Notes: generated by a model not told the origin, from the sequence alone. DNA of 64,000 bases from Halogranum amylolyticum (GCF_900110465.1 NZ_FODV01000015.1:16023-80022); one strand, 5' to 3'; shown: positions 55,239 to 63,480, numbered from the stretch's first letter. Made by a program: numbers and translations.

Positions 55239-55829
55239 TTAGACGGAGACACTCTTGTCCGTCGGTCGCAGGCCGTCGTCGACGAAGCGCTCGGCGTTCG
55301 CGATCGAGAGTGCGGCGTTCGCAAACGCAAGATTCCGCCGCGTCGTCTGCCACTCGCGGATTGTTTCAGCATCGATGTCCGGCTGTGTGGACTCAGACTC
55401 CGAGAGCGTCTGGTTCGTCTGCTCGACGGTCACCTCCTCGGGTGATTCGACGCCGTACTTTGTCTGGTAGTCCTTGAGTTGCTCACGCATCCCTGCAATG
55501 CGTGTGACAAGCTCGTCAGTCGAGACGTGTTCAAGGATGTCTGCGGCCTGCTCGACGACGAGCGACTCAGGCGACCGTCGATAGGTCGTCCCGCCGTGTT
55601 CGCCGGTTGCAGTAGTGACGAAGCCTTCAGTAGCAAGTGCATTGAGGTGCTTGCGTGCTGTTTTCGGCGACGTCCGGGCGTCTGTCGCGACGGCGTCAGC
55701 CGAGACAGGCGCGTACGTATGGGCGATGACGTGGCGCACTCGCTCATAGGGCGTCGTCTCAGCTTCCCATTCCTCGCCGACAGCGTCGTTGATGTCGCTG
55801 AAGTCGTCAGGTGGCGTTCGATTGCTCAT
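55239..55829 (-). CDS. Winged-helix transcriptional regulator
   Basis: 196 residues from ATG 55829 (MSNRTPPDDFSDINDAVGEE). The winged helix is clear: YERVRHVIAHTYAPVSADAVATDARTSPKTARKHLNALATEGFVTTATGEHGGTTYRRS. A coiled, acidic C-terminal part follows with RIAGMREQLKDYQTKYGVESPEEV. I think it matches the haloarchaeal DUF7342-type regulators. A 9-base inverted repeat lies 21-52 bases upstream, suggesting autoregulation. It is the first gene of a two-gene operon. Confidence 0.8.
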   Translation of the reverse strand: MSNRTPPDDFSDINDAVGEEWEAETTPYERVRHVIAHTYAPVSADAVATDARTSPKTARKHLNALATEGFVTTATGEHGGTTYRRSPESLVVEQAADILEHVSTDELVTRIAGMREQLKDYQTKYGVESPEEVTVEQTNQTLSESESTQPDIDAETIREWQTTRRNLAFANAALSIANAERFVDDGLRPTDKSVSV

Positions 55830-55849
55830 AGCTCTGGTGACGGGATGCG

Positions 55850-55881
55850 GGAGTATAGTACTTTGGCGAGTTCTATACTCC
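55850..55881. promoter_or_regulatory. Operator-like inverted repeat GGAGTATAG...CTATACTCC
   Basis: Perfect 9-base arms (55850-55858 and 55873-55881) with a 14-base spacer, in the promoter position of the winged-helix operon. The AT-rich arms may overlap its TATA box. Confidence 0.6.
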
Positions 55882-56043
55882 TTTACTTTGCGTATGCGGG
55901 GTAACCAACAACTTCGGGCACACTTGCCCACGATACGGGAAGATCCTAATTATCTGTCTTGCCTCAATATGGCGATTCTAGGTCCACAGTGGTCCGAGAG
56001 ACAGCACAATAGTTATCTTAAGAAGAATATTCGTTCAGATTGA

Positions 56044-57063
56044 ATGTACCGCTACCGCCCTGACGAAATCGACCGCGAACGTGCCCACCATTAAGCGTTG
56101 AAACAGGTCACCGAGACGAACCAAGGCGACATCGACGTCAAACGCATTAGCAACCTTGGGGAACTCGCCTTCGAATCGTTCTGCCGTGAATATCTGCCCG
56201 TCGAAATGTGGCACTGGGAGAATGACGACGCCATGCGTCTGTGTAACCCCGAGAGCTATTCGGGCCATGACTTCGAGGTCTTCGGCTATACGGTCGACGT
56301 GAAGACGTCGCGAGACGTTTCGGCGTTCCTCCCGAAGACGCTCTATGAGAACGATCCCGATGACGACATTATCGTGATGGCGTGGCACCGCGACAACGAA
56401 GATGCGCTCATGTTGCTTGGCTGGGTCCGAACGCGAACACTCGAAGGGAAGGTCAGTGCTGAGGAATCCTACGAAGGTGGGAACCTGAGCAAACTCGACC
56501 ATCTAGCGGTTCGCCCGATGAACGAACTCATCGATCTCGGTCCGAACACTGCCCACATGAACCAGCGGCCCTCGAGTCCGTTCGGACCGGGTGACCGGGT
56601 GGTGAAGAGCGGCGACGCTGATGCGTCTGTTGGAGTGGTGATCGACGTGCTGCCACCGGAGCACGAGGCGAGTGTGATGGGCCAGACGATGGACGGCGAG
56701 GAAATTCAAGTGACGTTCCCTGCGACGCTTGACGAAGGTCCCGGTGACTGGCGAACGATTCACCCCGCCAAACTTGCTTCCTACTGCCACGACCAACAGA
56801 TCAAGTGCTACACGTACAAGCACACGAATCTGGAGTTTGCAGAGAACCCATTCGTGAGTGGTGACCGGGTGGTGAAAACCAGCCACGACGACCCGGATGT
56901 CGCAATTGTGATTACGGCTGAGGATGGTGTTCAGGTTGTCTACGAGGGGCAGTTCGACGGTGAGGCGGTTCCGGTGGCGGATCTTGAAGAGTACTGTGCG
57001 TCACACGAGCTGTCGGTGTATTCGTACTCGGTTGACGAAGTGGCGTTCGCTGATCGAGAGTAG
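56044..57063 (+). CDS. Putative PD-(D/E)xK nuclease with duplicated C-terminal domain; in-frame TAA near start
   Basis: The main open part runs from TTG 56098 (321 residues). The same frame extends upstream to ATG 56044 (MYRYRPDEIDRERAHH), interrupted by TAA at 56092-56094. Around residues 20-75 the pattern GELAFESFCREYLP...GHDFEVFGYTVDVKTS fits a PD-(D/E)xK nuclease (Glu, Asp, DxK). The C-terminal half has two similar units, PFGPGDRVVKSGDADASVGVVID and PFVSGDRVVKTSHDDPDVAIVIT, probably SH3-like barrels. It may be a restriction or mobile-element nuclease. Either translation starts at TTG or the stop has silenced it. Confidence 0.65.
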
Positions 57064-57102
57064 AGCACTGGAAGTGGTGGTGTGTTCAGGGTTGAGTCTG
57101 TC

Positions 57103-57204
57103 TCAACAGTGGGGACACACTCGTGGGTTCTCCAGCTCGTCTGGTGTAAAGACACGGATATACTGTTTTGCAACACTGGATCCACAACTCTGACACGTTG
57201 GCAT
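57103..57204 (-). CDS. 33-residue zinc-finger micro-protein
   Basis: MPTCQSCGSSVAKQYIRVFT then PDELENPRVCPHC and a stop. Two C-x2-C knuckles form a likely zinc site, and the text matches a widespread haloarchaeal micro-protein type (MPxCxxCGSxV...RVCPxC), though relatives usually continue about 20 residues further. It may be slightly truncated. The function is unknown. Confidence 0.6.
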   Translation of the reverse strand: MPTCQSCGSSVAKQYIRVFTPDELENPRVCPHC

Positions 57205-57429
57205 ATGTATTCCACTCGATGTCTGTGATATAAATTTACGTGTCATATCCGGTTTACAACTCTCGTTGACGTCTCCCAAATCTTGGCTCGGGTGGTCGTA
57301 GGGCGCATCTGCCCACTCGACGTTCGAGTTGCCCACACGAGCGACCATTGCGAGGCATCAGAGCGACGTCCGTCTCGAGGCGTGCTCCACCACCAGTCCT
57401 TTTAGATTCCATCTCACCAACGTTCCACT

Positions 57430-57765
57430 ATGACCGAGCAACTGCTTGAGGAGGTTGTCGGCGACGGCGACCACTCATTTGCCGATAATGAGTACATCTG
57501 TGACTGGTTCATCGACGTCGGTCGTGAGTACGTCGCCAACGCAGATGATCCGACGACCGAGCAGGTCGCGATCCTCGTTGAACACTTCGAGGGCACGGAG
57601 CCTGCTGCTCTCGACGACGAGACACTCGCGTTGCTGTGGACGATGGGGAGTATCTTCCGGTGGATGCTCGATGAGCTCCTGCTGCAGGGCGAGACGACCG
57701 ACCCCGAGTGGTTGCGCCAGCGATTGCAACTCTGGAGTGGGACCGTAGGAGACGACTCTCCGTAG
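57430..57765 (+). CDS. Acidic hypothetical protein
   Basis: 111 residues, strongly acidic and mostly helical (MTEQLLEEVVGDGDHSFADNEYICDWFIDVGREYVANADD). It has LVEHFEGTEPAALDDETLALLWTMGSIFRWMLDELLLQ in the second half. No motif is known to me. Composition and codon pattern look genuinely haloarchaeal. It stands alone between a zinc micro-protein and repeat-containing sequence. Confidence 0.6.
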   Translation: MTEQLLEEVVGDGDHSFADNEYICDWFIDVGREYVANADDPTTEQVAILVEHFEGTEPAALDDETLALLWTMGSIFRWMLDELLLQGETTDPEWLRQRLQLWSGTVGDDSP

Positions 57766-57846
57766 TGACGGTCACACGCTGCTGTGTCCAGCCGCCATGA
57801 ACAGCCGTTTGTGGGGGTTCGCAACCGATTCAGATAATCACGCTGT

Positions 57847-57893
57847 CTTTTCTCTGGGTGTTGTTAGAAGCCGCGTGCAAGACTCAGAGAGTG
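57847..57893. repeat. Dispersed repeat, copy 1
   Basis: TCTCTGGGTGTTGTTAGAAG then CCGCGTGCAAGACTCAGAGAG. It matches the repeats at about 61190 and 62790. It lies about 100 bases from the cut end of the MgtE-like gene. An inverted repeat AGCTGTTTCA/TGAAACAGCT follows at 57907-57942. Confidence 0.6.
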
Positions 57894-57988
57894 TATACAG
57901 CACCGGAGCTGTTTCAATTCTTGATCTCGGAGTGAAACAGCTGATAAATATTTTGGGCGAGTATATCAATAGAACGCGCGCGCTTCGG

Positions 57989-58639
57989 CTACACCCAGTC
58001 TGAGAGATTGATAACCTGCTGAGACGGTGGTGAGCCGACGACGATTTTACTCTGCGGGTTGGCCCTGAACACCTCGATAACCTCCGATTCGGACTGTTCG
58101 TATCGAACCGTGGGAGCGGGGCGAAGATACTCGGTGATGACCGTCGGCCCGTGGCCAGCCATGGCCAGGGTATGGCCAGGTAACTCGCCCGATACCTCGT
58201 CACCATCGGTGACGAAGACGGTCGGGAAGCGCCCCGTTCGGGCCTCGTGGCGTCGAACGAGCCGTGCCACCTCTTCGAATCCCTGGTCCTTGTCGACGGT
58301 GACGTAGCCGAGATCCATCATACCAGCGGCGCTGTCCGGACTGAACTTCAGGAGGAACTCGATCCGCTCTCGTCGGTCAGTATCGAGCTGACTGAGCACG
58401 GCCTCCTGAGAGTCCCCGTCGAGCAATCCGATCACGTCGGTCGCATCGTCGGGGTCGAGTCGGCGGACGAATCGCCGTACCTCCTGGCGGTCCATGTCGT
58501 CGAGCACGTCTCGCTGAATCGACTCGGGTAGCTGGAAGAACACGACTCGTTGTCGTGTCCACGGTAGTGCCTGAAACTCCGTACCTGGTGTCTCCGAGGC
58601 AGCTATCTGCTGTTGGACATCGATCGTGGATTCTTGCAT
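57989..58639 (-). CDS. MgtE N-domain/CBS protein, C-terminally truncated
   Basis: 216 residues from ATG 58639 (MQESTIDVQQQIAASETPGT). The MgtE_N superhelix is visible (LPESIQRDVLDDMDRQEVRRFVRRLDPDDATDVIGLLDGDSQEAVLSQLDTDRRERIEFLLKFSPDSAAGMM), then CBS text (GYVTVDKDQGFEEVARLVRRHEA...PTVFVTDGDEVSGELPG). The second CBS motif breaks off at SKIVVGSPPSQQVINLSDWV, which is not family sequence. The membrane domain of a true MgtE Mg2+ channel is absent. It was probably a soluble MgtE/CBS regulator, now cut near the repeat at 57.85 kb. Confidence 0.7.
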   Translation of the reverse strand: MQESTIDVQQQIAASETPGTEFQALPWTRQRVVFFQLPESIQRDVLDDMDRQEVRRFVRRLDPDDATDVIGLLDGDSQEAVLSQLDTDRRERIEFLLKFSPDSAAGMMDLGYVTVDKDQGFEEVARLVRRHEARTGRFPTVFVTDGDEVSGELPGHTLAMAGHGPTVITEYLRPAPTVRYEQSESEVIEVFRANPQSKIVVGSPPSQQVINLSDWV

Positions 58640-58977
58640 ACGGTTACCCCGTCTCGCGTCGCACGAATCCCAGAAACCGACGTGACGTAGCGGAATCCGA
58701 GGTGTTTGAACCAATAGTAAGGGAAACGCTGCACATAGCCCTCCCTACCCCGAGATCGTTCGTGTTCTGGGGTGAGGTCGAGAAACACGTCGTCCTCTGT
58801 CCCACACTCCGGACAAGTATGCACGAAGTGAAGGCCGTCCTCATCACGCTTTTCTATGCGCCACTCCGACCGGGCACGGGCAACATTTCCACACTCCTTG
58901 CAGCGTTTTGGATGATCCTGGAGGTACGCCTGCATGAAGTCGATGAACGATTGCGTTCCATGGCGGTGCGCCGGCAT
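58603..58977 (-). CDS. Zinc-ribbon protein
   Basis: 124 residues: MPAHRHGTQSFIDFMQAYLQ, then a CKECGN...CPECGT zinc ribbon, then a basic tail (HERSRGREGYVQRFPYYWFKHLGFRYVTSVSGIR). The N-terminal helix plus zinc ribbon is a common haloarchaeal small-protein plan. The last 12 codons overlap the start of the MgtE-like gene in another frame, so one of the two boundaries may be off, or the genes are coupled. Confidence 0.6.
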   Translation of the reverse strand: MPAHRHGTQSFIDFMQAYLQDHPKRCKECGNVARARSEWRIEKRDEDGLHFVHTCPECGTEDDVFLDLTPEHERSRGREGYVQRFPYYWFKHLGFRYVTSVSGIRATRDGVTVCKNPRSMSNSR

Positions 58978-59117
58978 GCTTTGTTCATTCGAGGTGTATG
59001 CGTATCAGCGTGTTCACCCCTTTGGCACTCTCTCAGCTCGTCCAGTTGAACCGTCCAGTAGCGAGGGAGTGACAGGGATGATCGTCCATCTCGGTGCGAC
59101 GGCGACGTTCCGACCGT

Positions 59118-60107
59118 CTACTGCCCTGGAAACAACACCAGCCGCCCCGCCAGGAAAGCGAAGTACAGCCCCAGCATATAGCCGCCCTCTGTCCGTGTGA
59201 ACTCACCCTCTCGCCAGTACAACGCCCAGCCGAGCAGCCCCACGCCGGCGATTAACTTGAACGGAAGGTCCCACAGGACGACGGACGACGGGACGGAGTA
59301 GGTCGAGAGAGCACCGCCGAGGCCGATGCCGACGAGGGGGTTGACGATGTTGCTCCCGACGAGGGTCCCGAGCGCGACGTGGGGCGACCGCCGACGGATG
59401 GCGTCCATCACGGCCGTCAGCTCCGGCAATGCGGCGGCTACGCCGATGGTTACGACACCGACCATGGAGCCACCGATGGCAAGCGTATCGACGACTACCT
59501 CGACGACCGAGAGCAGAAGCGAGGCGGAGAGCAGGACGAGGACGAGCAGACCCGTGGCAACTACAGTGTCTCGACGTGGGTTTTTACTCGGGGGCTCCCT
59601 GAGTGATTGGGTTGGCTCTCGACGAGTGATTATCACGCCGACGTAGATCAGGTAGAGACCCAGTAGCAGGACGCCGTCGAGTCGACTAATCGTTCCATCC
59701 CAGGCGACCAACATGGTCGCACCGATCGCACCCAGCATCGGCAGATAGCTCTCGTAGACGAACGTCCGGGAGACGTGAATGGTCCCATACCCGATGAGAA
59801 GAACGCCGACGAGCAGGAACTGCTGGACGGTCGAAGAGCCGGTGTTCCCGCCGATGACGACGGCCGAGGTAACCTGGTACTCGAGGACGCCAGAGAGAAT
59901 TCCGAGTGACGCGACGAGGTGAGAGCTGATTTCCGGAAGACTCGTTCCCAACGCAAGGACGGTCATCCCGACGAGGACCTCGTCGACGTCATAGTACTCG
60001 GCGAGCGCCAGCAGCCGGCCGATCGCCCGACTCGCTGCAGTCACGAGCGTGTACAACGCGACCGTCCCGATAGCAATCTGTGTCAGTAATCCCCCCGAGA
60101 CAGACAT
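59118..60107 (-). CDS. Ca2+/cation antiporter (CaCA, YrbG-like sodium/calcium exchanger)
   Basis: 329 residues with ten or so hydrophobic segments and two inverted alpha-repeats: VLALGTSLPEISSHLVAS...GNTGSS in the first half and AALPELTAVMDAIRRRSPHVALGTLVGSNIVNPLVGIG in the second. The paired Glu residues bind Ca2+ in this family. The protein exchanges Na+ or H+ for Ca2+ across the membrane. A variable acidic/basic loop lies between the halves. A small CxxC protein gene ends one base before its start, so they are probably one operon. Confidence 0.9.
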   Translation of the reverse strand: MSVSGGLLTQIAIGTVALYTLVTAASRAIGRLLALAEYYDVDEVLVGMTVLALGTSLPEISSHLVASLGILSGVLEYQVTSAVVIGGNTGSSTVQQFLLVGVLLIGYGTIHVSRTFVYESYLPMLGAIGATMLVAWDGTISRLDGVLLLGLYLIYVGVIITRREPTQSLREPPSKNPRRDTVVATGLLVLVLLSASLLLSVVEVVVDTLAIGGSMVGVVTIGVAAALPELTAVMDAIRRRSPHVALGTLVGSNIVNPLVGIGLGGALSTYSVPSSVVLWDLPFKLIAGVGLLGWALYWREGEFTRTEGGYMLGLYFAFLAGRLVLFPGQ

Positions 60108-60108
60108 A

Positions 60109-60282
60109 TTAGCGCTCGCCCAGCCACGTGTCGTCCCAGTCTCGTTCGTAGTCGGGGTCGAAGGGTTCGAGGGTCCAGACCGGACAGTTCTCGCACTCCC
60201 AGACTCTGTAGACCGTTCCGTCTCGAATCATGACCCCGACAGACGCCCAGGCGTGGGTTTCGCAGGTCGGGGCCTCAGACAT
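60109..60282 (-). CDS. 57-residue Cys-containing micro-protein
   Basis: From ATG 60282: MSEAPTCETHAWASVGVMIR, then DGTVYRVWECENCPVWTLEP and an acidic, Trp-containing end. C-x2-H near the start and C-x2-C later could form a zinc site. Its stop and the ATG of the antiporter are adjacent, which suggests co-transcription. The role is unknown. Confidence 0.6.
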   Translation of the reverse strand: MSEAPTCETHAWASVGVMIRDGTVYRVWECENCPVWTLEPFDPDYERDWDDTWLGER

Positions 60283-60415
60283 ATATGGACCTACAGACGA
60301 TTGCTGTCCGAAAAAGCCTTTCCGCATGTCCAATCAGCCTGCGCTGGTCGGATACCGTTGAGGAGGTCAAATCAACGTTGGGATGAGACGTTGCTGGTCA
60401 GCCATCGAAAAGTGC

Positions 60416-60955
60416 CTACTCGTGGACTGAGTGGCGAAGCAGTTCCCCGCCGAGCCACCACCCGTAGAGCCGTGCCTGCTCGTCACTGTCGGGACGTTTC
60501 TTCGACTGGCCGTAGGTCTTCCCCTTGAGAAGTTGGCGTTCGACCGCGTTCGCGGCGATTCGGAGGGCGTGAGCAGCACCATACCCCTCGCCATCGGCCG
60601 TGAAGTAGCCACGGTCGGTGACCAGGCGGATCCGTGCGAGCACCAGCGGTACGCCTCGGCTTTGTTCCTTGTGCTCCTGCAGTTCGATACTGGCCTTGAT
60701 GACACTCATCTCCCCGTACTTCGAGGCCATGCTCTCGATCAACGCGGAGACGTCGTCGTAGTCCATCCCCTCCAGCAAGTCGAGTCCGAACACCTGCACG
60801 GCGTTCCGGTCGTCGCGCTCCCAGGTAAGCGCCTCAATGACGTCCGTCTTCGTGATGATACCGACTGGGTCGCCTGTTTGGTCGGCTGTGACGACGAGCT
60901 GGATGGATCGAACAGAACGAACCGTCCACAGGCCATCTGGATACAATTGTTCCAC
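60416..60955 (-). CDS. CBS/HPF-like protein, N-terminally truncated
   Basis: 179 residues from a GTG at 60955. The beginning is the last strand-helix of a CBS domain (IQLVVTADQTGDPVGIITKTDVIEALTWE). The C-terminal part (YGEMSVIKASIELQEHKEQS...ARIRLVTDRGYFTADGEGYGAAHALRIAANAVERQLLKGK) resembles ribosome hibernation factor (S30EA/HPF) folds as found in haloarchaeal CBS proteins. Complete relatives have at least one more full CBS domain upstream. Here the upstream sequence changes to an unrelated forward-strand fragment at about 60955, so the gene is cut. Confidence 0.65.
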   Translation of the reverse strand: MEQLYPDGLWTVRSVRSIQLVVTADQTGDPVGIITKTDVIEALTWERDDRNAVQVFGLDLLEGMDYDDVSALIESMASKYGEMSVIKASIELQEHKEQSRGVPLVLARIRLVTDRGYFTADGEGYGAAHALRIAANAVERQLLKGKTYGQSKKRPDSDEQARLYGWWLGGELLRHSVHE

Positions 60956-61183
60956 AATGGCGAGAAGATACTCTCACAGCAGCGTCGTTTGGCTGCATAC
61001 AATGAAGGAAACGATGGATTCTCAGTTTTTCCTGGTGGGTGTATTGGTGAGGCCTATCGCATTGTAGTCAAGGTAGTTGGTCGTGCGACGGTCGAGAAGA
61101 CATTTACTCCGAGAAAAAGTGGTGGCTTAGTTGCCTTCATCAGAGAAGACGAGGTTGAGGTGAAATACCAACTGCAAGACTAG
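60950..61183 (+). pseudogene. C-terminal fragment of an exported haloarchaeal protein
   Basis: The forward frame LFHNGEKILSQQRRLAAYNE, continuing GNDGFSVFPGGCIGEAYRIVV and KVVGRATVEKTFTPRK before the end VEVKYQLQD, has the beta-sandwich look of haloarchaeal surface lipoprotein tails. It has no own start. Upstream the same frame is only antisense to the CBS/HPF-like gene. The breakpoint coincides with that gene's truncated start. Confidence 0.5.
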
Positions 61184-61189
61184 CGCTCT

Positions 61190-61255
61190 GAGTTCAGCAC
61201 GACGCAGAGACCTCCCCGAATACTGTCAGGAGCGGCGTGCAACACTCAGAGGTTG
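61190..61255. repeat. Dispersed repeat, copy 2
   Basis: GTTCAGCACGACGCAGAGAC, later GGAGCGGCGTGCAACACTCA. It follows the fragment stop at 61183 within a few bases. Confidence 0.6.
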
Positions 61256-61333
61256 AATCTCTTACGGAGGCCTCGTTAATTCCGTCCCATTGACGCTGAA
61301 CCGACTGCTAAGTGGGTATGAGAGAGGATTAGG

Positions 61334-61600
61334 TCAGATGTCGAATCCGTTTCGCCTGAGTGCCTCTGCCAGCTCCCCGTCAGGGTCAGCCACAAACTCA
61401 ACCAACGATGACTCAGGCCTTGTTGTCGTATATAGTTCAGAGTCAATATTGTCGGGGATTTCGTTCGCGTGCGTCTTGTCTACAACTGCAACGGATATTT
61501 TTGGCCTCGTGCCCGCGTCTTTTGACTCACTCATTAACTGATGGTACAGGGAAGGGATGTTTGGCTTTTGCCATCGAGTGTGAAACTCCGATTTGCCCAT
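61334..61600 (-). CDS. Hypothetical protein
   Basis: 88 residues from ATG 61600 (MGKSEFHTRWQKPNIPSLYH); a longer start at 61675 is open but crosses the motif CTCTATTCAGCAC (about 61633), which also occurs at 62784. The second half reads SVAVVDKTHANEIPDNIDSELYTTTRPESSLVEFVADPDGELAEALRRNGFDI, an alpha/beta pattern. No family was recognised; it could be the tail of a larger truncated gene. Confidence 0.45.
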   Translation of the reverse strand: MGKSEFHTRWQKPNIPSLYHQLMSESKDAGTRPKISVAVVDKTHANEIPDNIDSELYTTTRPESSLVEFVADPDGELAEALRRNGFDI

Positions 61601-61689
61601 ATTGAGTGCCGAATCGATGACCGATTCGCTCCCTCTATTCAGCACAACTTGGCGGTACTCCCAATCTACCAGCATGAGGACGTCTATGG

Positions 61690-62679
61690 GTGTCTCACCA
61701 CAACCAACCCGCGACTGAATGGGCGAATCGCCATCGACGGGCGCTCACGACCCGACACACCCACGAGGATGTCCTCACCGACCGTCAGTTCGAACTCCTA
61801 CTGGAAGCGTGTTTAACACTTCCAGCACCGCACGATTTCGAAGCTCGATTCATCTGTCTCATCGCAGGGCGACTCGGGCTTCGGGCTGGAGAGATTGCGC
61901 ATTTCCAGACCGCGTGGGTCAACTGGAACCGCCGCACGATTCGTATCCCACAACATGAACCGTGCCGGTGCGGGTACTGCCGACGACAGGCCCGTCAAGA
62001 GACCACCCACAACGACGACCTCTCTATCGAAGATGCCGTTGCGTCCCGCTGGCACCCAAAAACCGTAGCCTCGGCCCGGCTCATCCCGTTTGACCTCTCG
62101 CTTCGGCTGGAACTGTGTATCGAACGCTTCGCTAACCGCTACGATGCGTTTCCCCGGTCGCGGTCAACAATCAACAGACGAGTGGAGGCTGCCGCAAGCG
62201 CGGCTAACCTTCCGGGTCGAGTCTACCCGCACTGTCTGCGAGCAACTGCCGCCAGCTACCTGAAACACCGGATCATGTCCGCGGTGGAGGGGGTCTGTCC
62301 CGACTGTACCGGGACCATGAGTGTGACGCCTCAGGTCTGTGGGGACCACCACGTGGAACCGGGGCGCCGCTGTGAGTCGTGTGACACCATCTTCGAGGTC
62401 CAATTCACCATAGTGTGTGACGTCTGTCAACTGATGTACGGCGTTCCGAGCAATCGGTGCCTGCTCACCGAGCCGCGAATGCTCGTGTTCCTCGAAGACC
62501 ATGACTACGACCCCTGGTACGACTGGATTCTGATCGAACTGGAGGTGGTCGAACGCCAGACTACCCTCTCCGAAGACCCGTTCGAACTGGAGATGGTCCT
62601 CGAGGTCGACGGAGACCGACTGGTCGTGACCCTCGACGAGAAGGGGGCAGTCACAACCCTCCACAGGGTGCCTCGATAG
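61690..62679 (+). CDS. Chimeric ORF: tyrosine recombinase core fused to a regulator effector domain
   Basis: 329 residues in one frame. Residues 1 to about 195 are a haloarchaeal site-specific recombinase: the first Arg in LIAGRLGLRAGEIAHF, the Cys-containing insert CRCGYCRRQARQ, and the HxxR box VYPHCLRATAASY. The region with the nucleophile Tyr is absent. From about KHRIMSAVEGVCPDCTGTMS the text is a zinc-containing effector domain seen at the end of haloarchaeal ArsR-like regulators (CDDH-type loop, CESCDTIFEVQF...CDVCQLMYGVPSNRC...DHDYDPWYDWI). The recombinase half cannot be catalytic. Whether the fused protein has a new role is unknown. Confidence 0.7.
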   Translation: MSHHNQPATEWANRHRRALTTRHTHEDVLTDRQFELLLEACLTLPAPHDFEARFICLIAGRLGLRAGEIAHFQTAWVNWNRRTIRIPQHEPCRCGYCRRQARQETTHNDDLSIEDAVASRWHPKTVASARLIPFDLSLRLELCIERFANRYDAFPRSRSTINRRVEAAASAANLPGRVYPHCLRATAASYLKHRIMSAVEGVCPDCTGTMSVTPQVCGDHHVEPGRRCESCDTIFEVQFTIVCDVCQLMYGVPSNRCLLTEPRMLVFLEDHDYDPWYDWILIELEVVERQTTLSEDPFELEMVLEVDGDRLVVTLDEKGAVTTLHRVPR

Positions 62680-62789
62680 TCGTGTCGAATATCGCCCAGA
62701 GCTGCCTCGATTATGGGATTATGGATGAATCCGATTCCTGTTCCTCCCAGCCAGACGAAGAGGCCGGTGTGACCGACTTGCGCCCTCTA

Positions 62790-62855
62790 TTCAGCACGAT
62801 ACAGAAACCTCTCTGGGTGCTATCAGAAGACCCGTGCAACACATAGAGGGTCTCT
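62790..62855. repeat. Dispersed repeat, copy 3
   Basis: ATTCAGCACGATACAGAAAC, later AAGACCCGTGCAACACATAG. It lies between the chimeric recombinase ORF and the membrane protein gene at 62871. Confidence 0.6.
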
Positions 62856-62870
62856 TGCACAGTCGCCGCG

Positions 62871-63419
62871 ATGGTATTCGTCGTATTAGTCGAGAATGGA
62901 CGTCCCCTCTGGCAAGCAGGAAGTTTCGCGCTCGTCGTTGCATTCCTCGCCGTCTTCGCCGTCGTCGTTCTCGACACAGTGGCAGGCCGCCGCGTCGTCA
63001 GAATCGCCGTTCACGTCTTTCTGGGGCTGTTCGTCCTGATTCCCGCCTTCTTGTTGACGGTGCTCCAGCTCGCGGACCGGTTCTTGACCGCACCGGCGTA
63101 CGTCTTTCTGGCCGGCCTCTGGGTCGTCTCGATCGCACTCCTTCTCAACGGCGTCCTCGTGTATCGTGGTACTCCCCGTCTGGAACGCCGTGTTGCGACA
63201 GTCGGACTCGGAGTCACACTCGCCTTGGGGGTCGCGGCAATCGGATACGTCGCTTTCGCCGTCGTCTCGGGAGCGTTAAACATCGGGTCTGACGTCACGG
63301 CAGGCGAGGTTTCCGGCTGGGTCTTCCTCGTCGTCTTGGTGACGCTTCCGAGCATCGTCTTTCGCTGGGATCTCCGCGAGACACGCCCGGCGGGTCAGAA
63401 TGAGGTGGACGAGCGATGA
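62871..63419 (+). CDS. Membrane protein, about five transmembrane helices
   Basis: 182 residues, ATG start. Hydrophobic segments lie near residues 15-37, 42-64, 75-95, 108-130 and 140-160, for example LWQAGSFALVVAFLAVFAVVV and VVRIAVHVFLGLFVLIPAFLLTVL. The tail is charged (RWDLRETRPAGQNEVDER). There is no catalytic or transport motif I recognise. A similar gene follows 61 bases downstream on the same strand, so this may be a tandem family. Confidence 0.65.
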   Translation: MVFVVLVENGRPLWQAGSFALVVAFLAVFAVVVLDTVAGRRVVRIAVHVFLGLFVLIPAFLLTVLQLADRFLTAPAYVFLAGLWVVSIALLLNGVLVYRGTPRLERRVATVGLGVTLALGVAAIGYVAFAVVSGALNIGSDVTAGEVSGWVFLVVLVTLPSIVFRWDLRETRPAGQNEVDER

Positions 63420-63480
63420 ACAGACAAGCACGACACAGATACGAACGGCGACGGTCGCATCCGAGGAGAGTCGTTGGTCG

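Noticed and set aside
57907..57942. GTTTCAATTC...GTGAAAC resembling a single CRISPR repeat
   Set aside because: Only one copy with no spacers or repeats following; it fits better as an inverted repeat near IS-like sequence.
60431..60950. Long forward frame (to 61183) overlapping the CBS/HPF-like gene
   Set aside because: The first two thirds are antisense to a gene with clear family motifs; only the last part (60950-61183) reads as real protein and is listed as a fragment.
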